From: Chara braunii
Taxonomy: Eukaryota; Streptophyta; Charophyceae; Charales; Characeae
Direction: 5' to 3'
Assembly (NCBI GenBank): GCA_003427395.1
Contig: BFEA01000205.1
Location: forward strand, 791,175 to 816,297
Length of the DNA stretch: 25,123 nucleotides
Position numbers and translations under genes: made by a program
In this document: piece after piece, positions 6,641 through 15,787 of the stretch
How the letters are laid out: each line of letters begins with the position of its first letter
Position numbering within the stretch: position 1 is the stretch's first letter
Notes under the pieces: model-generated
Database searches by the model: none
The model's input: the letters and a program-made list of their open reading frames with translations, nothing else
What the model was told of the DNA's origin: nothing

Positions 6641-6700
6641 AGTCCATAAACACTTCATTTCATTCGTCTGAGTCTATAAACACTTCATTTCATTCGTCTG
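6641..6700. repeat. 30-bp tandem dimer
   Basis: AGTCYATAAACACTTCATTT then CATTCGTCTG occurs twice with a period of exactly 30 bp and one substitution. It sits between a CATCTTCAAAC motif copy (about 6600) and U2-like sequence (6713). Confidence 0.9.
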
Positions 6701-6712
6701 ATTCCTCTTACT

Positions 6713-6751
6713 CTTTCTTATCTGATCAGGGTTCCCCTCATCTGATCCGCG
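6713..6751 (+). pseudogene. Diverged U2 snRNA-like fragment
   Basis: CTTTCTTATCTGATCAGG then GTTCCCCTCATCTGATCCGC resembles U2 nucleotides of about 36-68 (TTCTTATCAGTTTAATATCT then GATACG) with altered spacing. The family-specific CTGATCCG is present. It abuts a tRNA-like segment on the opposite strand, mirroring the neighbourhood at 2808-2962. Confidence 0.4.
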
Positions 6752-6822
6752 TAGGATTTAAACTCAGGGCTGTTTTTATCACTGTAGTTCATGGGTGGAC
6801 TGTTCTGCCACAGGGGTCGGGC
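6752..6822 (-). other. tRNA-like segment with A-box and B-box
   Basis: On the minus strand TGTGGCAGAACAGTCCAC (6812-6795) resembles an A box. GAGTTTAAATCC (6766-6755) fits the B-box pattern, at roughly tRNA spacing. CACCCATGAACT between them is identical to the tRNA-like head at 2808-2853. It does not fold convincingly as a whole tRNA. I take it as a tRNA-derived SINE head. Confidence 0.4.
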
Positions 6823-7588
6823 GCAAGAATGGAATCTCAAAAGTGAAAAGCCAAAAAAAGGATGGCGTGGAAAAGCCAGGGAGACTACAGAAAGAGGAAT
6901 TTTTTAAACAGAAAGTTTAACATAGAAAACAAAAAAGACTTCCTTTTTTGAATTCTGTGTGGGGACCACCCTCCAAGCTGAATGTTCTCAATCTTAAAAA
7001 TGAATCCAAAAAAAATGAAGTTTTGTATCCCGCCTCTTCTATCCAATGTGGTACTTTGTGAGCTTGAGAATTTGTCATGCGACTGAAGAGCATTGCCGAT
7101 AGAGGGTCGTCGATAGAGAGGGGGCAACTGCCGCAGGTTGCGGACAAAAAGGCTCACTGCGAAGATCCGGTGGCGATCGGAGAGCAGCCTTCAAGACGCG
7201 AGGGCCGAAGCGACCCTTTTGCCAGCACCCGGTGTGTTCCGGGAAGTTGGCATCTTCGCCTGTCAGTGAATAATTGTAGATTTTTTCAGCCGTAGATCTT
7301 GTTGTGTTCTCAATTAGTGAGATGCCTCTGCTCAGGAAAGGGCGATCAAACATAAGACGTTGAAAAGGAGAATAGAAAGGAGAAAGAATGATGTGCTGAA
7401 TGAATCTGGCCAGCATGCACGTTTGTCACAGATTAGGAGACTCATTTAACAAAAAAAAAAAAGACTCATTTAGCAGAGGTCTCTGGCACTACCAGCAATC
7501 GCAGATGCTAGGGGGTGTTGTCTCTAAAATAGACCGCGATCAGAACCATATTGCCGTGTAGGAAAAGAAAGGAATCTCACTCCTCTTA

Positions 7589-7592
<4 letters not shown>
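6823..7592. other. Unassigned spacer
   Basis: No gene recognised. A 113-codon minus-strand frame (7075-7416) has mixed composition and no motif that I recognise; it may be chance. GACTCATTTARC is duplicated around a short A tract (7439-7473). Confidence 0.35.

Positions 7593-7665
<73 letters not shown>
7593..7665. repeat. (GA)n microsatellite
   Basis: An uninterrupted run of about 36 GA units on the plus strand. Arg-Glu repeat frames across it are artefacts. Confidence 0.97.
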
Positions 7666-7669
<4 letters not shown>

Positions 7670-7726
7670 CGTTGTCCTCCAGGCATCAGAGAGACACCGA
7701 CCTGGAACTGTCCTCTCTGTTACTGG

Positions 7727-7905
7727 ATTTTCTGCTGGTGTTACTGGTCGTGATTGAGAACAGATTCATTCTGAAGAAGCAGCGTTCATGTTCTTTTTTC
7801 GTCTTTTCTTTCCAGAGTTGTGCTGCCCTCATGATGTCCATTTCTGCGATTCGATTTTCTGTTGATGTATCTGGCTATGTTTCTGAACAGATTCATTCAG
7901 AACAG
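7727..7905 (+). repeat. Diverged 128-bp tandem duplication
   Basis: TTTTCTGCTGGTGTTACTGG then GAACAGATTCATTCTGAA (7727-7776) is repeated in altered form about 128 bp later as TTTTCTGTTGATGTATCTGG then GAACAGATTCATTCAGAA (7856-7903). GTTGTGCTGCCCTCATGATG near 7817 also recurs near 8354 (GTTGTGCTTCCCTCATGATG). Reading frames are broken. A decayed gene with repeated exons is possible but unproven. Confidence 0.45.
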
Positions 7906-8098
7906 TGTTTATGTCGTCTTTCCCTTGTCCTTTCTAGAGAGAGGGCAAAGGAGTCTTAGAAACGAACGGCTTCCTTCTCCAACTTTGGTTCACGTTGTTC
8001 TTTTTTTCCTCCTTTTCTCTCATTCCTCTTGGTTCTGGCTCTTGCTTCATTCACACCAGTGGTATCTAAGGGCATCTTCACACCAAGGCTTCCACGAC

Positions 8099-8269
8099 GA
8101 CTACTTCAATCGAACACAACATACAGTTATTATAGCTGTATTTGGGGTATCTTTCGGTCTAAAACCAGCAATTGGGGTATCTTTCGGTCTAAATACAGCA
8201 ATTGGGGTATCTTTTGGTCTAGACACAGCAATAGTGACCATACGTTGTATTCGGGTGAAGAAGGTAGTC
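8099..8269. mobile_element. Foldback/MITE-like element with internal 32-bp repeats
   Basis: The left end GACTACTTCAATCGAACACA pairs imperfectly with the right end, whose reverse complement starts GACTACCTTCTTCACCCGAA. ACAAC and an inner AGCTGTAT/TGCTGTGT block also match. The centre carries three copies of a unit containing TTGGGGTATCTTTCGGTCTA at 32-bp spacing. CCGAAYACAACG links it to the elements at 5189 and 16609. No target duplication is clear. Inverted similarity may extend out to about 8066 and 8285. Confidence 0.55.
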
Positions 8270-8285
8270 TAGCCTAAAATGCCGT

Positions 8286-9151
8286 TCGATACGCTCAGAT
8301 AGGAGGCCCTACTGTGAGTTTGTCTTTACAGATTCATCTCCTCTCTTTCTTGGGTTGTGCTTCCCTCATGATGGCAGAGGAGGGACACAGGAAGCTGCTG
8401 AGAAACCACACAGAAATCAACGTCGCATTGATGCTTTCAGTTTTGCATTTTCTTTCCTGTTTGTTCTCTTCCCTGCATTGGTTTTTGCCGCCCTTTTTTT
8501 GATTCATGTGTTTTGCTGGTCTTGTCTGGCCAGATGAGCTGAGGGCATTTGCACACGGCCCGTTTCCCCTCAAAATTTGCAAGGAAAATGGGACCGTGGC
8601 AAAGGGTCGTGCAGATCGGTTTAGTCACACCAGATTTGAAGAAAACCAAAAGTATAACATTAGGGAGGCGTCGCCCTCACCAAGGACTACAAACTCAGGT
8701 TTCATGATTAGCTACAGATCGACTCCAACATTCCGATGAAGAGCCCCGACGAATTCTCAGACATGCTTCCTCCGGCAACCACAGCAATCGTTGAAATACA
8801 ATGATTTGGTCAGGAGTAGAAATGAGCAAAGGTCAAGGGAGCGGGAGGAGTCCTACGAGATGCAGGTCTCAGTCTCACAGCAAACAACAACCGTTTCAGA
8901 ACAGACACCAGCATTCTTCACAAGGGTACTAACTAGACAATTGGGACTATGGGGCTGGAGGGTAGAGACATCGGGGGGCAAGGAGGCACCGATGTGTAAA
9001 TAGCAGGTATCTGGCGCCTGTCACAAGGCGAAGAGGTGATCTCCCTTTCCCCATTAACCTGCTCAGTTAACCCACGGGCCCCCAGAGTATTCAACATTGG
9101 CAGAAGTTTCTCAGAACCTTCTTTCTGTTTCTCTTTATATTCATCCTGTAC
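8286..9151. other. Unassigned spacer
   Basis: No gene, RNA or element boundary recognised. A duplicated GTTGTGCTKCCCTCATGATG (with 7817) lies near 8354, preceded by the splice-acceptor-like TTGTCTTTACAG. Frames are short and overlap on both strands without clear coding bias. Confidence 0.35.
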
Positions 9152-9312
9152 ATGGGACGCTGGACTTGTTTTCCAGCAGGTGATGCTCCCCACCAATAGA
9201 TGGAGCCCCCCCCCTACAGTAGGTGCTAGCGGTGCCTGCTCTTACCAGTACCACTAGCAGTACCACTAGCACCAGAGGGTGTTATTTAAAAAAAAAAAAA
9301 GAAAAAAAAAAA
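9152..9312 (+). mobile_element. SINE-like element (GGGACGCTGG family), long copy
   Basis: The body at 9152-9287 starts GGGACGCTGGACTTGTTTTC. It continues with CAGCAGGTGATGCTCCCCAC, AATAGATGGAGCC, GGTGCTAGCGGTGCCTGCTC and a duplicated CAGTACCACTAG, then an A-rich tail at 9288-9312. It is about four-fifths identical by eye to the inverted copy at 9494-9613. No A or B box was seen, so the head is of unknown origin. Confidence 0.65.
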
Positions 9313-9466
9313 GGGCACCAGCCAATTTGGGGAATGGATGGGGGAATCCATCTTTTTCCACTCAAATTCCATTACCTGCTTTCGAAAAAAAGGGGAAAAG
9401 GAAAATCGTGACGACCTGGAAGTATCATCTTCAAACTGACCGGCCCCAGGTAGTTCAGAGTATTCC

Positions 9467-9613
9467 TTTTTTTCTTTTCTTTTGCTTTTTTTTAAAGAAC
9501 ACACCTGTCTGGGTGCTACGGGTGCTGATAAGAGCAGACACCGCTAGCATCGTAGGGGGGGGTCCGTCTATTAGTGGGGAGCAGCACCTGCTGGAAAACG
9601 GGTCCAGCGTCCC
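9467..9613 (-). mobile_element. SINE-like element (GGGACGCTGG family), inverted copy
   Basis: Read on the minus strand it starts GGGACGCTGGACCCGTTTTC, passes CAGCAGGTGCTGCTCCCCAC, AATAGACGGACC and GATGCTAGCGGTGTCTGCTC, and ends in an A-rich tail written as T at 9467-9493. The two copies at 9152 and 9613 are tail to tail, about 150 bp apart. Confidence 0.65.
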
Positions 9614-10255
9614 TTGTACAAAAAGACTTGTCTGTAGTGAGGTCTTATAGAGGCCTGCCAGCATTGATTGCCCTGGAGACCCAAGGGATTAACTGCGCAA
9701 GGGTGGTGGAATGGGAGGGGGTAGTCTCTTCAGCCCTGTAAACGGGCTCCTGAAAGATCCATGACTATCTAGCTCTCCCTTCTTACAGCTAACTTTTCTC
9801 TCAGAATTTCCATTCATCTGATACCTACTGCTTTTTGCCAACATGCTTTTTTCTTTGGTGCAACTGCAGCTGGTTGCCGAAATGAAATATTTTAGCGTCA
9901 GCCACTGCGTGCCGGGCCCTGGCGGCCAATTCTAACTGCGAGTTTAGCAAACTTGCTGCAGGTTTGGTTGGCCTGCTGAGTATGCAGGTGTAAAAAGGTT
10001 CCACCTCTACAGCGACCCACTGGCTGAGGTACTGGTCTACCCAGTACAGTTCAATTGGGAGCACTTACCTCCCAACTGTTACCGCCGCAGTCTCCCGATT
10101 GATATTACTAGTCCAGCCCATCCCCTGCTATTTACCTCCTCGCCAGCATCCAGTCTGGTGACATCCCCTGCCATCACCTTCCTTCCCGACCTCCATTTCC
10201 CCCTCCTTGTCCTGCTCCTCTCTACATTGGGTGGGGATGGGATCCCTCCCCATCA
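9614..10255. other. Unassigned spacer
   Basis: No gene or repeat family recognised. Base composition is mixed, with a pyrimidine-rich stretch (10130-10220) leading to the microsatellite. Confidence 0.4.
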
Positions 10256-10256
10256 T

Positions 10257-10308
<52 letters not shown>

Positions 10309-10309
10309 T
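10256..10309. repeat. Compound (GT)n(GA)n microsatellite
   Basis: About 13 GT units are followed directly by about 14 GA units. Confidence 0.97.
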
Positions 10310-10418
10310 GTGGGGGTTGGTGTGTCAATTTCGTTTTGACACCGAGCTGCAGTTGCCCAACCCCTAGCTGTGCAGGCTGGATTGGAAAGGGTTGAGAAAG
10401 TGAATTATCAGGAAGGAC

Positions 10419-10511
10419 CAGGCCCCACTGGTGCTATTTTTGTGCTAAAAAGCACGAACCTGGTTCTGTTGCTATGTTTTGCAAACACACAAATAGCATG
10501 AGTGGGGCCTG
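10419..10511. mobile_element. Short inverted-repeat element (MITE-like)
   Basis: CAGGCCCCACTGGTGCTATT at the left end pairs with the right end, whose reverse complement is CAGGCCCCACTCATGCTATT; there are two or three mismatches in the first 26 bp. The 93-bp unit also has an inner GTGCTaaaaAGCAC hairpin. Ends starting CAGG suggest a hAT-type MITE, but no 8-bp duplication was found. Confidence 0.5.
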
Positions 10512-11432
10512 GCAATAGGGGTCCTGTCACCTGCGTGAATGTAATACCCTTTCAAGGATGAGTGACATGAGGGGAAAAGGGAGGTAGTGTGAATATGCCC
10601 TCAGGTAGGGATGATGTTCAGGGACGGGTGTGTCTCAAAAGCACACCACAGCTTGATTTTTTTCCCCACCTTCACCTCCCCATGTTAGGGTCACGCCAGC
10701 TCCTTTTTATAACCATTGCCTTCGGGCTATGGCTTCTTGTATTTTGGGCCAGCAGTCCAGTTCTTGTCCCACTGTCAGGGCATAGAAGTTGGTAGAATAT
10801 GAATATACACATGCTTCCTCCTGTTATGACAAACAAGGAACCCTGAAGCTCTCCTTGCAACCTCGTCGCCCCCCACTTGCCCCTGCTCCTCTCCCACTTC
10901 CTGGAAGAAAAGGGGGTTATGTCTGCGTTTGAGGGTTATATTTATTAAACCACCTGTACTTCCTAAAGTCACGACGGTTCACAAGCCGCAACAATGATGA
11001 ACGGATGGGCCACTTGGGGAGGTGCCCAAATTCATCCGACTAGAAACGCTTCTAGTCTATTTCTCCCTGTGGCCGATGTATGGGCCAAGTACTGGTGGTT
11101 CGATCTGTGTAGCAACTTCTCTTGCATCCCTTCAACAGGCATGTTTCTGGTGATCAAGATATGGAAATTGTGGCAAGTTATTGTAAACCAGGGCTCTGAG
11201 CAAAGGGTATGAGTAAGTGTTAGAGCAATCAAACCGACTTGCGGAAGCACACATGGTCCCATTTTCACAAGCTAAGGTTGTCCGATCATTCACTCCTATC
11301 CGCTTAAACCAGCACGCGGCCGTTAACTCGCCGTGTCGGGCGGTATTCCCAAAAAAAGGGGCAAAAAAAAAATAATAATAATAAAAAATGACGAAAATGA
11401 AAAGTAACAAGCGAAAAAAAAACGGGCGCGGC

Positions 11433-11433
<1 letters not shown>
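10512..11433. other. Unassigned spacer
   Basis: No gene recognised. A 72-codon plus frame at 10994-11212 has ordinary composition but no recognisable domain. A GTGTGAATATGCCCT element-end-like string lies near 10588. Purine-rich sequence begins near 11360. Confidence 0.35.
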
Positions 11434-11475
<42 letters not shown>

Positions 11476-11574
11476 CGTCAGAGAGTGTCTGTTTGGCGCA
11501 CCAAACTCAGTGTCAGACACTCTCTGACGCCCTCTCTCTCTCTCAAAACGTCCAAATGAGAATGAATCTTCCGC

Positions 11575-11640
<66 letters not shown>

Positions 11641-11686
11641 ACGTCCAAATGAGAATGAATCTTCCGCGTCATTCTCATTTGGACGT

Positions 11687-11717
<31 letters not shown>
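11434..11717. repeat. (GA)n/(CT)n hairpin cluster, first copy
   Basis: There are two perfect hairpins. 11461-11491 pairs over 31 bp with 11514-11544, around a loop that contains TTTGGCGCACCAAACTC. About 11611-11658 pairs over about 48 bp with 11669-11716, around a 10-nt loop. The inner arm of the second is CAAAACGTCCAAATGAGAAT. That sequence is also directly repeated at 11544 and 11637 on either side of a (CT)n run of about 60 nt. The unit is therefore more than a microsatellite: specific single-copy-like motifs are embedded in GA/CT arms. Arg-Glu or Leu-Ser repeat frames here are artefacts. Confidence 0.85.
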
Positions 11718-11720
<3 letters not shown>

Positions 11721-12274
11721 GAATAGAGAGCAAATACAAGTGCAAAAATGGAGCCAAAACCACCTCAATACCACACCCGACGCACGTGTATCCCGATCCT
11801 CGTCTTCGTTAAATCACAAACAAACATCACATGTACGCGTTTGCCCCTACGCATTTCACCGTTGGCGTATACAACGGACTCATCAGGGGGCGATCCTCAC
11901 TTCTCTCTCAAGCATACTCGAACCGAAATACCTTGTGCGTCGTCCTCCCCTCTTTATATAGTATGCGCACCCTACTTCTTCCTTCCTAATCTAGCCTACA
12001 GAACACACAACTTCATCATCTAGTACTCCCCTCCTACCTCTCTCTATATCCCATCAATCTTATAATCGGGCGGTAGATTTTTTTCCTGCCTTCCCTCCTT
12101 CCTTCTTTTTTTCCTTCTTTTCTTACTTTCTCTCTCCATTTCACTTTCTTCCATTTCTCCCTTCGACTTCCTTCTCTCCTCCCTTCACGCATCCTTACCC
12201 ATCCGACTTCCTCGTCTCTTCTCCTTCCTTCTCCCTTCCACATTCTTCCCTGTCGGCTGAAGAGATTCGTGCCG
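11718..12274. other. Unassigned, pyrimidine-rich in its second half
   Basis: 11718-12030 is mixed sequence with no recognised gene. 12030-12270 is a CT-rich strand (CCTTCC, TTCTTTT), with no coding signal beyond low-complexity frames. Confidence 0.4.
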
Positions 12275-12719
12275 TACCTGGTCGATTTCTTTTCGCCACC
12301 GTCTGTCTTTAGTTCGATCTGCCAGCTGCACATCATACCCGTCCTTCCTCTGTCGAAAGCGACTCCCTGCTGTAACATGTCTCGTTCGACTCTCCCGCCG
12401 TTGCTGCGTTTTTCCCAATTTCTTTACATACTTAGATGTGACTCTGCCATCTCTAACCCATCTCTTCTTCTTCCTTCCACGGCCTCCCCACCTTTCCTAC
12501 CTGGTCGATTTCTTTTCGCCACCGTCTGTCTTTAGTTCGATCTGCCAGCTGCACATCATACCCGTCCTTCCATGTCGAAAGCGACTCCCTGCTGTAACAT
12601 GTCTCGTTCGACTCTCCCGCCATTGCTGCGTTTTTCCCAATTTCTTTCCATACTTAGATGTGACTCTGCCATCTCTAACCCATCTCTTCTTCTTCCTTCC
12701 ACGGTCTCCCCACCTTTCC
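12275..12719. repeat. 223-bp tandem duplication, nearly identical copies
   Basis: TACCTGGTCGATTTCTTTTC starts copies at 12275 and 12498. The units are 223 and 222 bp. They differ by a one-base deletion next to CTCTG/CATG and about five substitutions counted by eye, so about 97-98% identical. The short divergence implies a recent duplication, or gene-conversion-like homogenisation. Frames through it on both strands carry no recognised domain. Confidence 0.95.
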
Positions 12720-13311
12720 TTCTCCCGCCCCTGTGCATCCTTCCCATCTCTTTTCTCCGCGTGTGACGGCCTGCCTGAAAAAACCTCTGATTCACCATGT
12801 TTGGCTAATCCGCTGTCATTTCCCGATTCCACCACTCTTTCCTACCCTTCGTTCATCCGTCGCTGTGCATCCCTCCCTCCCTTCTTCTCTCCGTGGGTAT
12901 TGGCACTCCCAGAATAGAAACCTGAACCAAAATTCAAAGAAAAACAGAGAGAACAAAAAGAACAAAAGCCTCGCACTTTCTCGGCACTTAATTCCTTCCC
13001 TCCACGCATGTCCAGATTCACACCCGTCACTACCTCTTCCCGAACCAGCACAAAAGGGATTTTTTTGGCCTTTTGGACCGAACCACCATCTACGTATCGA
13101 CGTACTGCCTTTACCGCACACAAATCACAAAATTATCCTACATCTACCTTTGTAAAGTACACGGCCCTTTAAGGACCTATTCTTACACCCCCCTTGGGCC
13201 CATAAACTTAATCAGTCCGGGGTACTCCATGGGGAGATAAACCCCCCACCGACCACCGGGCACCCTAGCGAATTTCGCCAGGGCCCCGAGAGAGACCTCC
13301 GGGAGGTACCC
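12720..13311. other. Unassigned spacer
   Basis: Pyrimidine-rich to about 12900, then mixed. No gene, RNA or element is recognised. Frames of 140 codons or fewer are biased by composition. Confidence 0.35.
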
Positions 13312-13530
13312 CCGAGAGAGAGAGAGAGCGGAAGATTCATACTCATTTGGACGTTTTGAGAGAGAGAGAGAGAGAGAGGGCGTCGCAACCGATGTAATAT
13401 ACAAAAAAAAACGCACAAATTGTTTTGGGCGCATCTGCCCATGTTCTTGTGGGAAGTTCATTCTCATTTTGCACATTTCGAGAGTTGTGGGGAGGGTGAT
13501 GCGTAGTGTCCGACGCCGAGTTTGGCGCAC

Positions 13531-13595
<65 letters not shown>

Positions 13596-13656
13596 AACCT
13601 CCCACGAGAATGAATCTTCCTGAATCTTCCTCTTTATCGAGGAAGATTCATTCTCG
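13312..13656. repeat. (GA)n/(CT)n hairpin cluster, second copy
   Basis: GCGGAAGATTCATACTCATT then TGGACGTTTTGAGAGAG and GGGCGTC (13328-13383) is an inverted copy of the unit at 11521-11575. TTTGGCGCACCAAACTC recurs exactly at 13521-13537 and is again followed by a (CT)n run (to 13592). CGAGAATGAATCTTCC (13605-13620) pairs perfectly with 13641-13656. The same arrangement of motifs in two places 2 kb apart points to a dispersed family that carries its own GA/CT arms. Confidence 0.75.
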
Positions 13657-13745
13657 TTAGGCATGTCTGATTTCCTTTTTTGTGTTTTTTTCTTTTTTTT
13701 TCTTTTTCCGTGATGTTTTGCTGGTTGTCGGAGGCTCGGCAATAA

Positions 13746-13795
13746 AGTCCGAGGCTCGGGAATTATCGGGCTACCGGTAGTCCGAGCCTCGGACT
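13746..13795. repeat. 14-bp perfect hairpin, GC-rich
   Basis: AGTCCGAGGCTCGG (13746-13759) pairs perfectly with CCGAGCCTCGGACT (13782-13795) around a 22-nt loop. A direct partial copy, GGAGGCTCGGCAATA, lies just upstream near 13730. No tail of T follows, so it does not look like a terminator. Confidence 0.75.
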
Positions 13796-14769
13796 TGATA
13801 GCTGGGCGAGGTACTGGTGGTTTAATACAACAACATGCATTGGGAAGATGAGGAGATAAAGGTTACAAGGAGAAAATCACAGACATGATAAGACACAAAT
13901 GGGTGACCTGCTCCACAAAGAAAGAGGGAAACCAGAAATTCTTCCAACGCCAACTTCATCCTTCGGGACAACAATGATAACCACAACACCTTGCACTCAC
14001 TGAAAACTCCTGATTAGTAGTGGTTACCACAAAGGCCCCAACACAGATGATTGTTGTCGCACAGCGTACCCAGAGTGGATTCGTCATGCCGCTTTGTCTG
14101 AGTAGCATGTTGGGCCTATCCAAGTGCCTGTAGTCCACCATACCGAACTGGTCACCCCGCTTGACTCAACACTACTGCACCCAAACACTCAATCAGCCAT
14201 TAGCTAGCCGACCTGCCTGATCCGGATCCTGTCACACCATGAAGACACACACAGAAATGGTATCTTGCATGTGCATTTGATAGTTGTGGAGACGGGAAGG
14301 GGTAGGCGTGCAAAGTCACAGGAAAGGTGCAAAGAGGAGGAGGAAAAGAAAGGCCTACCATCTTGCATGATCAGGCTGCGATGCAGGTGATGTAACTGAA
14401 CTCACTCGTGGCAACCCGACGCCCATTGGACGACGGGGAGAAGTGAGAGAAAGGAAGGATTGAGGGGAGGGATGGCGAAGAGTGATAGTTAGACAATGTG
14501 TGAAATTGAAGGGATGCTGAGAGAGGTGGGAAAAACTAGGACGGAAAAATAGGGGCGAGGGAAGCACAAATAGGCAAGGAATGTGCGGATGACGGATTAT
14601 AATTCAAGAAAATGGAGAACAAAATCAATAGAAGCATGCTAGGCGAACTGCGAAAGAAGTTTGCGGTGCTTTCATTCTCAATGCACACACCGAGGGAGTG
14701 GGCGAATCTAGTTAAAAAAAAAAAAAAGTGAACTCGCTAGCATGCAAAAAAAAGCAAATACTGATCATG
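13796..14769. other. Unassigned spacer
   Basis: No gene or known element recognised in almost 1 kb. Purine-rich from about 14290 to 14560. An A tract lies at 14714-14727. The frames are short. Confidence 0.4.
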
Positions 14770-14836
14770 CAGTGAATCTAATGCAAAATCTAATTCAGTG
14801 AATCTAATGCAAAATCTAATTCAGTGAGTCTAATGC
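14770..14836. repeat. 26-bp tandem repeat, target of two insertions
   Basis: CAGTGAATCTAATGCAAAAT plus CTAATT starts at 14770 and 14796. A third unit starts at 14822 and breaks off after TCTAATGC at 14836. The rest of the third unit appears downstream: TCTAATGCAAAATCT at 15738-15752, and AAATCTAATTC at 23183-23193. So the 901-bp element and the LINE both sit inside this one unit. Confidence 0.9.
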
Positions 14837-15329
14837 ATGGTAACCCCGGACCCAGACACCGGACACTTCCGGACTGTCTTTCGGACCAGTGTCTGGAACG
14901 GTCCGGACTGTCTGGTGATCCGGACATCACCGGACACCGGACAGTCAGGACCGGTCCCCGGGGTGCAAAAATGTTCGGACCCAAAAAAAAAAAAAACGGG
15001 GGTGGGGGGGAGGTTGGGTGGGGGTGTTGGCAGGCACTTACCTGCTTTGCACTCTGTAGTTCAGGCAGCAGAGCACGTGTCTTGCAGCAAATCAACCAGC
15101 ACATTTAACTAGCAGACATGCAGAGTTGCAAACAGTGCAAAGCAGGCACAAGACTAAAGAAACAGAGAATTAAAAAAAAAAAAAAAGTATGATTAACTTC
15201 GAACTTTGAACTTTGGATTTAGTAATTTAAGTTCATAACTTCATATATAACTTAAAAGTTCGAACTTTGCAGTTCAATTCAGAACCTCAGAGTCTTCAGA
15301 CTGGCAGCACTGTCAGTGCTCTCTCTGTC

Positions 15330-15409
<80 letters not shown>

Positions 15410-15737
15410 CCTAACGGGCAGGAGCGGCGGGCGCCATGTCGAAACGGCCGCTTTGAAATTGCTTGGGCCTGTGCGAAACCCGCCACCTCAAAAACCTGCA
15501 GTGTCTTGTGTCTGGACCTCTAGGCCATGTCCGGTGGGGTGAAAGGAAACTTAAAAATCACCCCGCTATTTTTCGAGGGGCGGCTAGGACCCAACAAACG
15601 TCCTGGGCCGCCCCATTTTTTTTTTTAATTTTTGCCCCAGGGGCCTCCATCCAGACATGGGGACCGGACACCGGACACCAGACACTGGACACCGGACTGC
15701 CTGGAACGCGGTCCGGACGTCCGGGCGGTTACCATGA
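14837..15737. mobile_element. 901-bp CCGGAC-rich long-inverted-repeat element
   Basis: The element begins ATGGTAACC and ends GGTTACCATGA. It is flanked by TCTAATGC on both sides (14829-14836 and 15738-15745), an 8-bp target duplication. About 160 bp at each end are related in inverted orientation: many CCGGAC/GTCCGG hexamers, then GGGG(T)GCAAAAA, an A tract and GGGG sequence. The centre has an inverted AAGTTCGAACTTTG-type repeat near 15195-15265 and a (CT)n run. There is no transposase-like frame, so it is non-autonomous. A third end of the same family starts at 24357. The superfamily is uncertain: 8 bp suits hAT, long terminal repeats suit Mutator-like elements. Confidence 0.75.
15337..15407. 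repeat. (CT)n microsatellite
   Basis: About 35 CT units, preceded by a few CTGT units, inside the CCGGAC-family element. Confidence 0.97.
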
Positions 15738-15749
15738 TCTAATGCAAAA

Positions 15750-15786
<37 letters not shown>

Positions 15787-15787
<1 letters not shown>

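Noticed and set aside
7551-7959. Arg-Glu repeat frames across the (GA)n run
   Set aside because: The length comes from the microsatellite, which has no stop in those frames; the flanking residues show no domain.
11323-11774. Frames of up to 146 codons with Ser-Leu or Arg-Glu repeats
   Set aside because: They are produced by (CT)n/(GA)n arms of the hairpin cluster and exist on both strands.
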